Shown here in pieces: positions 25,441-32,911 of a stretch of DNA of 63,940 bases; within the stretch, counting starts at the first letter, position 1; each line of letters starts with the position of its first letter. The DNA is from Chloroflexota bacterium (GTDB taxonomy: Bacteria > Chloroflexota > Dehalococcoidia > Lucifugimonadales > JACPCK01): NCBI GenBank assembly GCA_016179845.1, contig JACPCK010000014.1, positions 1 to 63,940 of the forward strand. The letters run 5' to 3'. A model generated the notes under the pieces. That model saw only the letters and a program-made list of their open reading frames with translations. It was not told where the DNA came from and ran no database searches. Both the position numbers and the translations under genes were made by a program.

Positions 25441-26761
25441 GCATGATGTACTCCTCGTTCAGCTCAGAGGCCGCAACCGTGCTGGCGATGGCCCTGGCCG
25501 CTGCCAGCTTCATCTCCTCGTTTATCTGCCGGGCCCTCACGTCCAGGACCCCACGAAAGAGGCCTGGGAAGCAGAGGGCGTTGTTCACCTGGTTGGGGTA
25601 GTCGGAGCGACCTGTGGCCATGATGCGAACGTAAGACTCCACCTCCTCCGGGTAGATCTCCGGGTCGGGGTTGGCCATGGCGAAGACAATAGCGTCGGTG
25701 TTCATTCGCTTCACATGTTCTGTGGTCACGACCCCAGGACCCGAGAGGCCGATGAATAGGTCAGCTCCCTCCATGGCTTGTGCGAGGTTACCGGTAAGGT
25801 TGTCAGGGTTGGTGTGCTGGGCCAACCATGTCTTCCCAGGGTTGGTGCCATAGCTCCTGCCTCGGTGGATAATCCCCTCCCGGTCAAACACCAGCAGGTT
25901 CTTCATTCCAGCGGAGACCAGGATCTTGGCCGTGGCCACGCCCCCCGCTCCTGCCCCGACCATGACGCCCTTGATCTCGTCGATATGTTTCTTGACGAGC
26001 CTCAGGGAGTTGGTCAGGGCTGCCAGGGCCACCACCGCCGTCCCGTGCTGGTCGTCGTGAAAGACGGGGATGTCCATCCTCTCCCGGAGCTGCTCCTCAA
26101 TGTAAAAGCAGCGGGGCGCTGAGATATCCTCCAGGTTCACGCCGCCGAAACCGGGAGAGAGCTGAAGGACCGTCTCCACTATGGCATCGGGGTCCTTGGT
26201 GTCCAGACAGATGGGCCAGGCGTCCACGCCGGCCAGTTCCTTGAAGAGAAGGGCTTTCCCCTCCATGACAGGCAGGGCCGCGGCCGGGCCGATGTCTCCC
26301 AGGCCCAGTACGGCAGTGCCGTCTGTTACGACGGCTACCGTGTTCCCCTTGCTGGTCAGATTCCAAACAGCCTTGGGATCATCATGGATGGCCATGGAGA
26401 CCCTTCCTACGCCCGGCGTATACACCAGTGAAAGATCATTCCTTGTCTTGAGGGGGATCTTGCTGTGTATCTCGATCTTGCCTCCCAGGTGGGCCAGGAA
26501 GGTGGCGTCCGACAGGTTGATGACGCGCACTCCCAGGGCCTTCTTCAGGTCCCGCACGATTTCCTGGGCGTGATGGTTGTCCCGCACCCGCACAGTAATG
26601 TCCCTGACGATGTTGTCACGGCTGGAGAAGGCCAGGTCCACAGCCCCGATATCGCCGCCCATCTCGCCAATTAGAGAAGTAACCTTCCCCAGCATGCCTA
26701 TGCGGTTGGAATACTCGGCGCGGATGGTTATGTTATAGCCGTGGGCCCTCTGCGTCTCCAT
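25379..26761 (-). CDS. NAD-dependent malic enzyme with N-terminal ACT domain
   Basis: Encodes 460 aa. Residues about 1-85 form an ACT domain (YNITIRAEYSNRIGMLGKVT), which may bind an amino acid or other effector. The malic enzyme core follows with LVYTPGVGRVS, the metal site around VFHDDQHGTAVV, the NAD loop VMVGAGAGGVATA and the conserved MANPDPEIYPEE. It converts malate to pyruvate and CO2. The final ~20 residues, starting MQGRPDLSGCQGSG, lie in dispersed-repeat DNA and are unlike any enzyme tail I know, so the original stop was probably replaced. Core confidence is high. Confidence 0.92.
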   Translation of the reverse strand: METQRAHGYNITIRAEYSNRIGMLGKVTSLIGEMGGDIGAVDLAFSSRDNIVRDITVRVRDNHHAQEIVRDLKKALGVRVINLSDATFLAHLGGKIEIHSKIPLKTRNDLSLVYTPGVGRVSMAIHDDPKAVWNLTSKGNTVAVVTDGTAVLGLGDIGPAAALPVMEGKALLFKELAGVDAWPICLDTKDPDAIVETVLQLSPGFGGVNLEDISAPRCFYIEEQLRERMDIPVFHDDQHGTAVVALAALTNSLRLVKKHIDEIKGVMVGAGAGGVATAKILVSAGMKNLLVFDREGIIHRGRSYGTNPGKTWLAQHTNPDNLTGNLAQAMEGADLFIGLSGPGVVTTEHVKRMNTDAIVFAMANPDPEIYPEEVESYVRIMATGRSDYPNQVNNALCFPGLFRGVLDVRARQINEEMKLAAARAIASTVAASELNEEYIMQGRPDLSGCQGSGACPEPKP

Positions 26762-26991
26762 CTCTTTTCTCCAACTCCTTCGAAGCTGGCTTGGGTCATC
26801 CAGAATCCAGGCGGTCTTTTTGTCCCTTTGGAGACTCCTTTGGCATGGGGCGTCAATGCCTCATCTTACTACAAATGGGGGGTGTGAGAAAGCAAAGCGC
26901 AAGCGCCCCTTCCATGCTTACAAACTGGCAATTTCTCGAAAAGCCGTGTACTATTTAGCCTGGTAATCTCTGGTTCCGCAAAGGGGGTGCG

Positions 26992-27921
26992 GTGACTAAG
27001 AGGCTCCTGGTCACTGGAGGAGCAGGGTTCATCGGCTCGGCTCTGGTGGATCGCCTTGTGGAGTTGGGCTTCCCTGTCTCCGTCGTGGACAACCTGAGCA
27101 CGGGCAAGCGGGAGCACGTGAGCCCCAAAGCCGCCTTCTATCATATGGACATCCGGGATCCCGACATGCCAAAGGTTCTCCAGGAGCAGAAGCCGCAGAT
27201 AGTGTGTCATCTGGCTGCGCAGATGAGCGTCAGCCTCTCCGTGAGAGACCCCATAAGGGATGCCGAGGAGAACATACTGGGCAGCCTGTTCCTCTTGCAG
27301 AGTTGCCTCAAGTACGGGGTTGAAAAGGTTATTTACGCATCCAGCGGAGGGGCCGTCTACGGAGAGCCGGAATACCTGCCCTGTGACGAGGCGCACCCCA
27401 TTCACCCTCTAGCCCCCTACGGCGCCTCCAAGTACGTCGTGGAGGCGTATCTGGACATCTTCAGACACTTGCACGGCCTGGACTACACTGTCCTCCGCTT
27501 GGGGAATGTGTACGGGCCTCGCCAGGATCCCTACGGGGAAGCGGGGGTGGTGGCTATCTTTGCCAAGGCTATGTTGGAGGGGAAGAGCCCGCAGATCAAC
27601 GGCACGGGCGAGCAGGAGCGGGACTTCCTCTACGTATCCGACGCTGTGGAGGCGTGGCTGCTAGCTCTGGAGCTAGGCCAGGGCCAGGTCTACAACATAG
27701 GCTCCGGCCAGGGCGCGTCCGTCAACCAGATATATCAGCACCTGAAGAGCGCTGTACAATACCAGGGAGAGGCCATCCACGGCCCGGCCAAGGCGGGGGA
27801 GGTCTTCAAGATCCATCTGGACGTCTCCAAGGCCAGAGCTGGCCTGGGATGGAAGCCCAGGGTTCCCTTGGAGGAGGGGCTTCGTCTAACTGTCGAGTAC
27901 TTTAAGGCCAACGACTCCTGA
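26992..27921 (+). CDS. NAD-dependent sugar epimerase/dehydratase (extended SDR)
   Basis: Encodes 309 aa from a GTG preceded by AAAGGGGGTGC. The Rossmann motif is [18 protein letters not shown]. The catalytic triad looks complete: ASSGGAVYG and [11 protein letters not shown] (Y-x-x-x-K). It resembles UDP-glucose 4-epimerases. It is followed at 31 bases by thioredoxin reductase, so the pair may be co-transcribed despite unrelated roles. The surface-glycan locus begins about 9 kb downstream. Confidence 0.88.
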   Translation: MTKRLLVTGGAGFIGSALVDRLVELGFPVSVVDNLSTGKREHVSPKAAFYHMDIRDPDMPKVLQEQKPQIVCHLAAQMSVSLSVRDPIRDAEENILGSLFLLQSCLKYGVEKVIYASSGGAVYGEPEYLPCDEAHPIHPLAPYGASKYVVEAYLDIFRHLHGLDYTVLRLGNVYGPRQDPYGEAGVVAIFAKAMLEGKSPQINGTGEQERDFLYVSDAVEAWLLALELGQGQVYNIGSGQGASVNQIYQHLKSAVQYQGEAIHGPAKAGEVFKIHLDVSKARAGLGWKPRVPLEEGLRLTVEYFKANDS

Positions 27922-27952
27922 GCCGGTGAAACTAGAGACCCAAGGAGACCCC

Positions 27953-28927
27953 ATGGAGCAGAAGAAGACTGAGAACGTGATAATCATTGGCTCCGGCCCC
28001 GCAGGGGCTACGGCGGCCCTGTATACGGCACGGGCTGAGCTGAGCCCACTTGTCATCGAGGGCGCTCAGCCAGGGGGCCAGCTCACCATCACCACCGACG
28101 TGGAGAACTACCCTGGCTTTGTAGAGGGTGTCCAGGGCCCTGAGCTGATGACCATCTTCAAGGCCCAGGCAGAGCGCTTCGGGGCCCGCTTTATCCTTGG
28201 TCAGATCAGCGCTGTCGACCTCTCGGAGCGACCCTTCAAGGTCACCGTCGACGAGGAGGACGTACACCTGGCAAAGGTCATCATCATCGCCACGGGCGCC
28301 TCCGCCAAGATGCTGGGGATTCCCTCAGAGTCGGCGCTCATGGGCCGGGGCGTCTCGGCCTGCGCTACCTGCGACGGCTTTTTCTTCAAGGACCAGGAGG
28401 TTATCGTGGTGGGGGGTGGCGATACGGCTGTGGAAGAGGCCCTCTTCCTCACCCGGTTTGCCACCAGCGTCAGCATTGTACACCGGCGGGACCAGCTACG
28501 GGCCTCCAGGATCATGCAGGACCGAGCCCTTAGCAATCCTAAAGTACGCTTCATCTGGAACACTGTCGTGGAAGAGGTCCTGGGCGTCGAGGAGGGCCAT
28601 GTCACCGGCGTGCGTCTGCGCAATGTGAAGACCGGGCAGATGAGCAAGATGCCCCTCGGCGGGGTGTTCATCGCCATTGGTCACAAGCCAAACACTGAGC
28701 TCTTCGCAGGCCAGCTACAGATGACTGAAAACGGCTATATCTTGACCCATGACGGCACCAGGACCAGCATCCCCGGCGTCTTTGCCTGCGGCGATGTACA
28801 GGACTGGGTCTACCGCCAGGCGGTCACCGCCGCGGGGAGCGGGTGCATGGCGGCCATCGACGCTGAGCGTTTTCTGGCGGAGGCGGAGTCCCGCCATGCA
28901 GAGGCGGCCAGGACAGGGAGGGCCTAG
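27953..28927 (+). CDS. trxB: Thioredoxin reductase
   Basis: The ATG at 27953, preceded by CAAGGAGACCCC, is preferred over an in-frame GTG at 27926. It encodes 324 aa. FAD-binding [16 protein letters not shown], redox [11 protein letters not shown] (CxxC) and the NAD(P)H motif [15 protein letters not shown] identify the low-molecular-weight bacterial type; [10 protein letters not shown] is the FAD-ribityl motif. It reduces thioredoxin with NADPH. No thioredoxin gene is in the window. After its stop comes repeat copy C. Confidence 0.95.
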   Translation: MEQKKTENVIIIGSGPAGATAALYTARAELSPLVIEGAQPGGQLTITTDVENYPGFVEGVQGPELMTIFKAQAERFGARFILGQISAVDLSERPFKVTVDEEDVHLAKVIIIATGASAKMLGIPSESALMGRGVSACATCDGFFFKDQEVIVVGGGDTAVEEALFLTRFATSVSIVHRRDQLRASRIMQDRALSNPKVRFIWNTVVEEVLGVEEGHVTGVRLRNVKTGQMSKMPLGGVFIAIGHKPNTELFAGQLQMTENGYILTHDGTRTSIPGVFACGDVQDWVYRQAVTAAGSGCMAAIDAERFLAEAESRHAEAARTGRA

Positions 28928-28997
28928 TATTCGTGACCCCCAAGGGTTGTTCCACAGGCGTCCGGGCACTCCTCTGGTTCTCCATTAGCGGCTTTCC

Positions 28998-29076
28998 TTA
29001 GCAGGCTGCTGAAAAAGGGGAGTGCAGATCCCGACAAGTCGGGATTGGTCGAAAGGGTTTTTCATCACCCTGTTAA
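28998..29076. repeat. MITE-like repeat, short copy C (79 bp, internally deleted)
   Basis: Carries both ends of the family (TTAGCAGGCTGCTGAAAAA and TTTTTCATCACCCTGTTAA) and the palindrome ATCCCGACAAGTCGGGAT, but the central ~96 bases present in copy B are missing. The deletion joins ATTGG directly to TCGAAAGGG, which keeps the inverted ends close together so that the RNA could fold into one hairpin. Confidence 0.75.
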
Positions 29077-29132
29077 GCACCGAAAAGGTTCGGGCGCAAA
29101 AGACACTATCCTAATCCTGAGGAGATGCAGGC

Positions 29133-30155
29133 ATGGCCATAGGTTGGGCGATAATCGGCATAGGCAGACACCCGGACCGGAAGATGGCCCCGGCCATTAC
29201 GAAGGCCAGGGACAGCCGGCTCGTCGCCGTTTTCAGCCGGGATATAGGCCGGGCCCGAGCCTTTGCCGAGAGGCACGGTGCTCTGGGGGCCTACGACACC
29301 ATTCCGGCCCTGCTGCGGCACCCCGGGGTGGACTGTGTCTACATCGCCTCACCCAATGCCCTTCACCGGGAGCACACCCTGCTGGCCCTTGCTGCGGGGA
29401 AACACGTCCTGGTGGAGAAGCCCATGGCCCTCACCCCCGCCGACTGCGAGGCCATGGTGGAGGCGGCGAACAAGAGAGGCCTCAAGCTGGGAGTGGGGTT
29501 TCATCTTCGGCACCATCCCGGCCACCGGGAGGTCCGGGACCTGGTGCAGAGGGGAACCTTGGGGAAGGTGTGGCTGGTTCAAGGTAGCTGGGCCTCCGGC
29601 GCAAGGGGCGAGATGGAGCCCCCTCCTCGTACAGGGCTTCTCGCTTGGTGGATGGACCACTCTCTGGTGGGCGGCGGCACCATGATGGGCACAGGCGTCC
29701 ACCTCATCGACCTGATCCGGTTTGTGACAGGCCAGGAGGTCCGCGAGGTGCAGGCCCTCTCCGACGGAGGTACCCCTGAGCACCCCCTGGAGTGGCTGGT
29801 GACAGCCCAGTTCAGACTCACTGACGGGGCCTTCGCCATCATGTACGTCAGTCGTCGCATACCGGACCCCCACAACGACCTGCTTGTGTATGGGAGCCTG
29901 GGACGGACCCATACCGAGGGCACCCTCAGCACCGACATCGGCGGCCACTTGAAGGTCGTCAGCAATCAGATCAACACCACCGCCGAATACGCTGAAGGCG
30001 ACATGTACCTGAACCAGGTGGAGGCCTTCCACAGGGCTGTTCTCCAGGGGAAGGAACCGGATGCATCGGGGGTGGATGGCCTCAGGGTATGCCAGGTGAC
30101 GGAGGCGGTTTTCCGGGCTGCGCGGGAGGGTAAGCGGGTAGTCCTCAGCTACTAG
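29133..30155 (+). CDS. Gfo/Idh/MocA family oxidoreductase
   Basis: Encodes 340 aa from an ATG preceded by GAGGAGATGCAGGC. The N-terminal Rossmann fold (WAIIGIGRHPDRKMAPAI) and the EKPMAL motif (HVLVEKPMALTPADCEAM) are typical; the C-terminal beta-sheet domain holds GVHLIDLIRFVTG. The family oxidises or reduces sugars and related compounds with NAD(P). The substrate is not evident. The gene stands alone between repeat copy C and a strong terminator. Confidence 0.9.
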   Translation: MAIGWAIIGIGRHPDRKMAPAITKARDSRLVAVFSRDIGRARAFAERHGALGAYDTIPALLRHPGVDCVYIASPNALHREHTLLALAAGKHVLVEKPMALTPADCEAMVEAANKRGLKLGVGFHLRHHPGHREVRDLVQRGTLGKVWLVQGSWASGARGEMEPPPRTGLLAWWMDHSLVGGGTMMGTGVHLIDLIRFVTGQEVREVQALSDGGTPEHPLEWLVTAQFRLTDGAFAIMYVSRRIPDPHNDLLVYGSLGRTHTEGTLSTDIGGHLKVVSNQINTTAEYAEGDMYLNQVEAFHRAVLQGKEPDASGVDGLRVCQVTEAVFRAAREGKRVVLSY

Positions 30156-30174
30156 CCCCTTACTACCGGTCAGG

Positions 30175-30210
30175 AAAAAGGGGGGGCCACCGAAGTGGCC
30201 CCCCCTTTAT
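30175..30210. terminator. Bidirectional intrinsic terminator
   Basis: GGGGGGGCCAC and GTGGCCCCCCC form a perfect stem around CGAA, with an A-run on one side and TTTATT on the other. It serves the oxidoreductase gene on the plus strand and the Fe-S protein gene on the minus strand. Confidence 0.9.
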
Positions 30211-30232
30211 TCCACTAAGCTCAGGTCTTCCG

Positions 30233-30571
30233 CTAGTGACCGCCGCAGGAGCATTGGCCCCCGCAGGCGCATCCCTCTCCAGAGGGCTGGATGTTGGGGT
30301 TCTGGATGACGAAGCCGCTGCGCATGAGGCTCTCCACGTAATCGATGGAGGAGCCCTGAAGAAGCGGGGCTGTATCCGGATCGATGAGGATCCTCACCCC
30401 GTCGGCGTCTACGGCGACGTCGTCTTCCTTGGTCTCGCTCTCCAGGGAAAACATGTACTGGACCCCGTGGCCAGAGGGGATCATCAGGATCCGCAATGCG
30501 GAGCCGGGGGCCTTCTCCTCCTCCAGGATGCCCTTGATCTTGTCTATAGCCATGGGCGTCACCGTTATCAT
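30233..30571 (-). CDS. HesB/IscA-type iron-sulfur cluster assembly protein
   Basis: Start set at the ATG at 30571, preceded by AAGGAGGGAGTA; upstream in-frame codons do not look coding. The product is 112 aa. The beta-rich A-type fold is seen in ITVTPMAIDKIKGILEE and FVIQNPNIQ. The C-terminus GEGCACGGQCSCGGH carries the two conserved Cys plus two extra ones. The first family cysteine, normally in a GGCSG-like turn, is absent: the segment here reads MIPSGHGVQYMF. A-type proteins carry clusters to apo-enzymes; the substitution may change that ability. Confidence 0.85.
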   Translation of the reverse strand: MITVTPMAIDKIKGILEEEKAPGSALRILMIPSGHGVQYMFSLESETKEDDVAVDADGVRILIDPDTAPLLQGSSIDYVESLMRSGFVIQNPNIQPSGEGCACGGQCSCGGH

Positions 30572-30683
30572 TACTCCCTCCTTGGGCCAGAGACTTTTTG
30601 GTACAAAGGGTTCAAATGCGCTGGACATTATCCTACCACAATGCATGTCACGCTGCAAAGGGCTGTACCCAACATTTCCCAGG

Positions 30684-30713
30684 TTGCTTTGCCCCTCTCC
30701 TCCTTGGTATAGT
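30684..30713 (+). promoter_or_regulatory. Promoter of tRNA-Ala
   Basis: TTGCTT (30684-30689), an 18-base spacer and TATAGT (30708-30713) end ten bases before the tRNA 5' end. Confidence 0.5.
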
Positions 30714-30722
30714 ATTGGCAGT

Positions 30723-30795
30723 GGGCCAGTGGCTCAGTTGGGAGAGCGCCTCAATGGCATTGAGGAGGCCGGGGGTTCGAATCCCCCCTGGTCCA
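30723..30795 (+). tRNA. tRNA-Ala (anticodon GGC)
   Basis: Folds as a canonical cloverleaf: acceptor GGGCCAG with CTGGTCC, D-arm GCTC..GAGC, anticodon stem CCTCA/TGAGG with loop ATGGCAT (anticodon GGC), five-base variable loop, T-arm GGGGG-TTCGAAT-CCCCC, discriminator A. CCA is not encoded, and a T-run follows. It decodes GCC and GCU. Confidence 0.95.
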
Positions 30796-30868
30796 CTTTT
30801 TGCTATACTTTTGTTGAACAACTGCAAATGATAGCTCTTTCGGAGCAGGTGCTCACTCCAGCAATAGA

Positions 30869-31438
30869 ATGACAAAAGAGCGCGAGCAGTTTGAAGAAAT
30901 GTTTGCTCTCATTGCTAAGGATCCGTTCTCATGGCTTGAGCACGCTCAGACAATGAGGGCGGCCGCCCAGCCAGTGTTGCAAAGCCTGCTTGGCATACTT
31001 CACGAACCGCAAACTCGTCCCGGAGTCCGACTTCAAAAACTCGCGTACGTTCGGGGCTACATGCTTCTGACCGGATTTGCTTTTGAAAACTTGCTCAAGG
31101 CGATAGCGGCGAAATGCAATCTCTTGCGAGTGGACCCCGGCACAGCGCACAAGGCGACTCCGAAGCTCACGTTCGACGCTAGGCTCAGCGCTAGGAAGGG
31201 CAGGCACAGTCTTACCAGATTCGCACGAGATCTTGGGTTAGCTTTGCCGGAGGAAGAAATGCAATACCTTAAACGCCTTGAGGAGTACATACACTGGGGC
31301 GGGCGATATCCAGTCCCGATGAAAGCTGATGTTTACGCAGCCAGTTATTCCGCTATGCGGCTTTCATTTGCCACAGCCTATCCAAAGTTGGGCGATGCGC
31401 TGTTTGACAAGCTCGTAAGCCATCATTTCGGAGGCTGA
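30869..31438 (+). CDS. Unknown protein, possibly HEPN-like, ahead of hicBA
   Basis: Encodes 189 aa, probably all helical, with no signal peptide or membrane segment. I do not recognise it firmly. The stretch RHSLTRFARDLGLALPEEE followed by LKRLEEYIHWGGRYPVP resembles small HEPN-like families with a GRYP motif that occur near toxin-antitoxin genes, but a clear Rx4-6H motif is not certain. Its stop is three bases before hicB, suggesting one transcript. Base composition is more A/T-rich than the housekeeping genes. It lies directly downstream of tRNA-Ala. Confidence 0.55.
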   Translation: MTKEREQFEEMFALIAKDPFSWLEHAQTMRAAAQPVLQSLLGILHEPQTRPGVRLQKLAYVRGYMLLTGFAFENLLKAIAAKCNLLRVDPGTAHKATPKLTFDARLSARKGRHSLTRFARDLGLALPEEEMQYLKRLEEYIHWGGRYPVPMKADVYAASYSAMRLSFATAYPKLGDALFDKLVSHHFGG

Positions 31439-31441
31439 AAG

Positions 31442-31756
31442 ATGGGTAATCAGTATCCTCATAAGTTCACTGTGATCTTAGAGCCCGAGGAAGATGGAGG
31501 CTACTCGGTTCATTGCCCGGCGCTGCCTGGCTGCTCCAGTCAGGGCGATAGTCTTGAGGAAGCCCTGGATAACATTAAAGAGGCTATCCTCGGGGTGCTA
31601 AAGGTGCGGCGGGAGGAGAGTCTTCCCATACGTAGGGAAACCCCGAAGATGGTAACTGAGGAGATTCGGCAGATATTGGCGGACCGGGCTGAAGATGGTC
31701 TGCCCCTCACCATAGAGACCCGCGAAGTGGAGCTACCGGCAGAGGTAGCCGTGTAA
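31442..31756 (+). CDS. hicB: HicB-type antitoxin
   Basis: Encodes 104 aa. The N-terminal half is the partial RNase H fold of HicB (FTVILEPEEDGGYSVHCPAL, then GCSSQGDSLEEALDNIKEAI). The C-terminal half lacks an obvious helix-turn-helix. It neutralises HicA, whose gene starts at its last base (TAATG). Unusually for the family the antitoxin gene precedes the toxin gene; both orders are known. Confidence 0.88.
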   Translation: MGNQYPHKFTVILEPEEDGGYSVHCPALPGCSSQGDSLEEALDNIKEAILGVLKVRREESLPIRRETPKMVTEEIRQILADRAEDGLPLTIETREVELPAEVAV

Positions 31757-31995
31757 TGCCTCGGTTGCCTGCTATCTCGGGCAGAGAGGCGGCTCGTGTG
31801 TTTGAACGAGCAGGCTGGAAGGTATCACGCAGAGAAGGAAGCCACATCATCCTGACCAAGGCAGGAATGACAGCCACACTTTCCATTCCTGACCATCGAG
31901 AGATACGTCGGGGCACCCTAAAAAGTCTTATCCGTAAGGCAGGACTGACTGTTGAAGAATTTGTGTCATTGCTCAGAGGCTGGATGCCAGGCTGA
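31756..31995 (+). CDS. hicA: HicA-type mRNA interferase toxin
   Basis: Encodes 79 aa with the dsRBD-like fold of HicA: SGREAARVFERAGWKVSRRE, then GSHIILTKAG with the catalytic-type His, and IRKAGLTVEEFVSLL at the end. HicA toxins cleave mRNA. It overlaps hicB by one base. The 210 bases after it hold only the promoter of the next pair. Confidence 0.9.
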   Translation: MPRLPAISGREAARVFERAGWKVSRREGSHIILTKAGMTATLSIPDHREIRRGTLKSLIRKAGLTVEEFVSLLRGWMPG

Positions 31996-32147
31996 AAGTT
32001 CTTAATATCGTCCCCCCATCTCCACTGCTTACAGAATTCAGCAAGAGTTAGCTAGCTTTCACATAGACGATCTGCCTATATCCAACCCCAGAGCAGCCTT
32101 CAAAAGTACCTCAGCATCTGTGCCGCATCTTAGGTAGAGCACCGAGA

Positions 32148-32177
32148 TTGACTTTGTGTAGAATCTATGTGTATAGT
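32148..32177 (+). promoter_or_regulatory. Promoter of the MazEF-like pair
   Basis: TTGACT (32148-32153), an 18-base spacer and TATAGT (32172-32177), about 30 bases before the antitoxin start. The surrounding sequence is A/T-rich. Confidence 0.5.
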
Positions 32178-32206
32178 ATTACGTAGGTATATTGTGGAGT
32201 AACCAG

Positions 32207-32458
32207 GTGGCTAAGAAAGTGATACAGGTTCCTGTTGATGAAGAACTCCTAAAGGACTTGAATAGTTTGTCCAAGAAGCAGCACAAAGCTAGGTCGGAGC
32301 TGATCCGCCAGGCGTGTCTTCGTTATCTGCAAGAGGTCGAATACGAAGAGTTAGACAGGCTTTATCAGCAGGGGTACACGAGAATCCCCGAAGGGCCAGA
32401 GACAGGGGAGATACAGATAGCCCTGTCAAGCGAGCTCATGTCCAGGGAGTCGTGGTAA
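32207..32458 (+). CDS. Ribbon-helix-helix antitoxin of a MazF-type toxin
   Basis: GTG at 32207, seven bases after GGAG, is preferred over the TTG at 32192. It encodes 83 aa. KVIQVPVDEELLKDLNSLSK and ARSELIRQACLRYLQEVE form a CopG/RHH DNA-binding domain. The acidic C-terminus would bind the toxin. Its stop directly abuts the toxin's ATG. Confidence 0.85.
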   Translation: MAKKVIQVPVDEELLKDLNSLSKKQHKARSELIRQACLRYLQEVEYEELDRLYQQGYTRIPEGPETGEIQIALSSELMSRESW

Positions 32459-32776
32459 ATGCGCCGTGGCGAGGTATGGTGGGCTGAGCTGCCTCAGCCT
32501 ATCGGCAGACGCCCCGCTCTTTTGTTGTCGAGGGATGCCGCATATAGCGTCAGAACATCAGCGACCGTTGCTGTAATCACCCGCACCATTCGGAACATCC
32601 CTACAGAAGTGCTTCTCGAGCAAGAGGATTGGATGCCAGCAAAGTGTGTGGTAAATCTGGACGACATCCTCACTATTCCCAAGTCCAGACTGACTGAGCG
32701 AATCACCACATTGTCTCAGGAGAAGATGGCTGCGGTGGCAAAAGCCATTGCCTTTGCTCTTGACCTGAAACTTTGA
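32459..32776 (+). CDS. mazF: MazF/PemK-type endoribonuclease toxin
   Basis: Encodes 105 aa. MRRGEVWWAELPQPIGRRPA is the family's N-terminal strand with the RPALLLSRD motif, and AKCVVNLDDILTIPKSRL is the second conserved segment. MazF toxins cut single-stranded mRNA at short motifs. It is the last gene of a toxin-antitoxin cluster behind tRNA-Ala, and its partner lies immediately upstream. Confidence 0.92.
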   Translation: MRRGEVWWAELPQPIGRRPALLLSRDAAYSVRTSATVAVITRTIRNIPTEVLLEQEDWMPAKCVVNLDDILTIPKSRLTERITTLSQEKMAAVAKAIAFALDLKL

Positions 32777-32911
32777 ATGGCAGCTAGCTTAAGAAAGCCG
32801 AATCAAAAGGACTCATGCTAGGGCTCGCCTCTGCATGACCCTCATCAAACGGCGCTAGGCCACGGGCCCTGGCCCGGACCTGGCATAGCCGATGATGACT
32901 CCGCCGGTCCC

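Noticed and set aside
30723-32776. Complete genomic island with attachment repeats at tRNA-Ala
   Set aside because: No second copy of the tRNA 3' end and no integrase were found in the window, so only a loose cluster is claimed.
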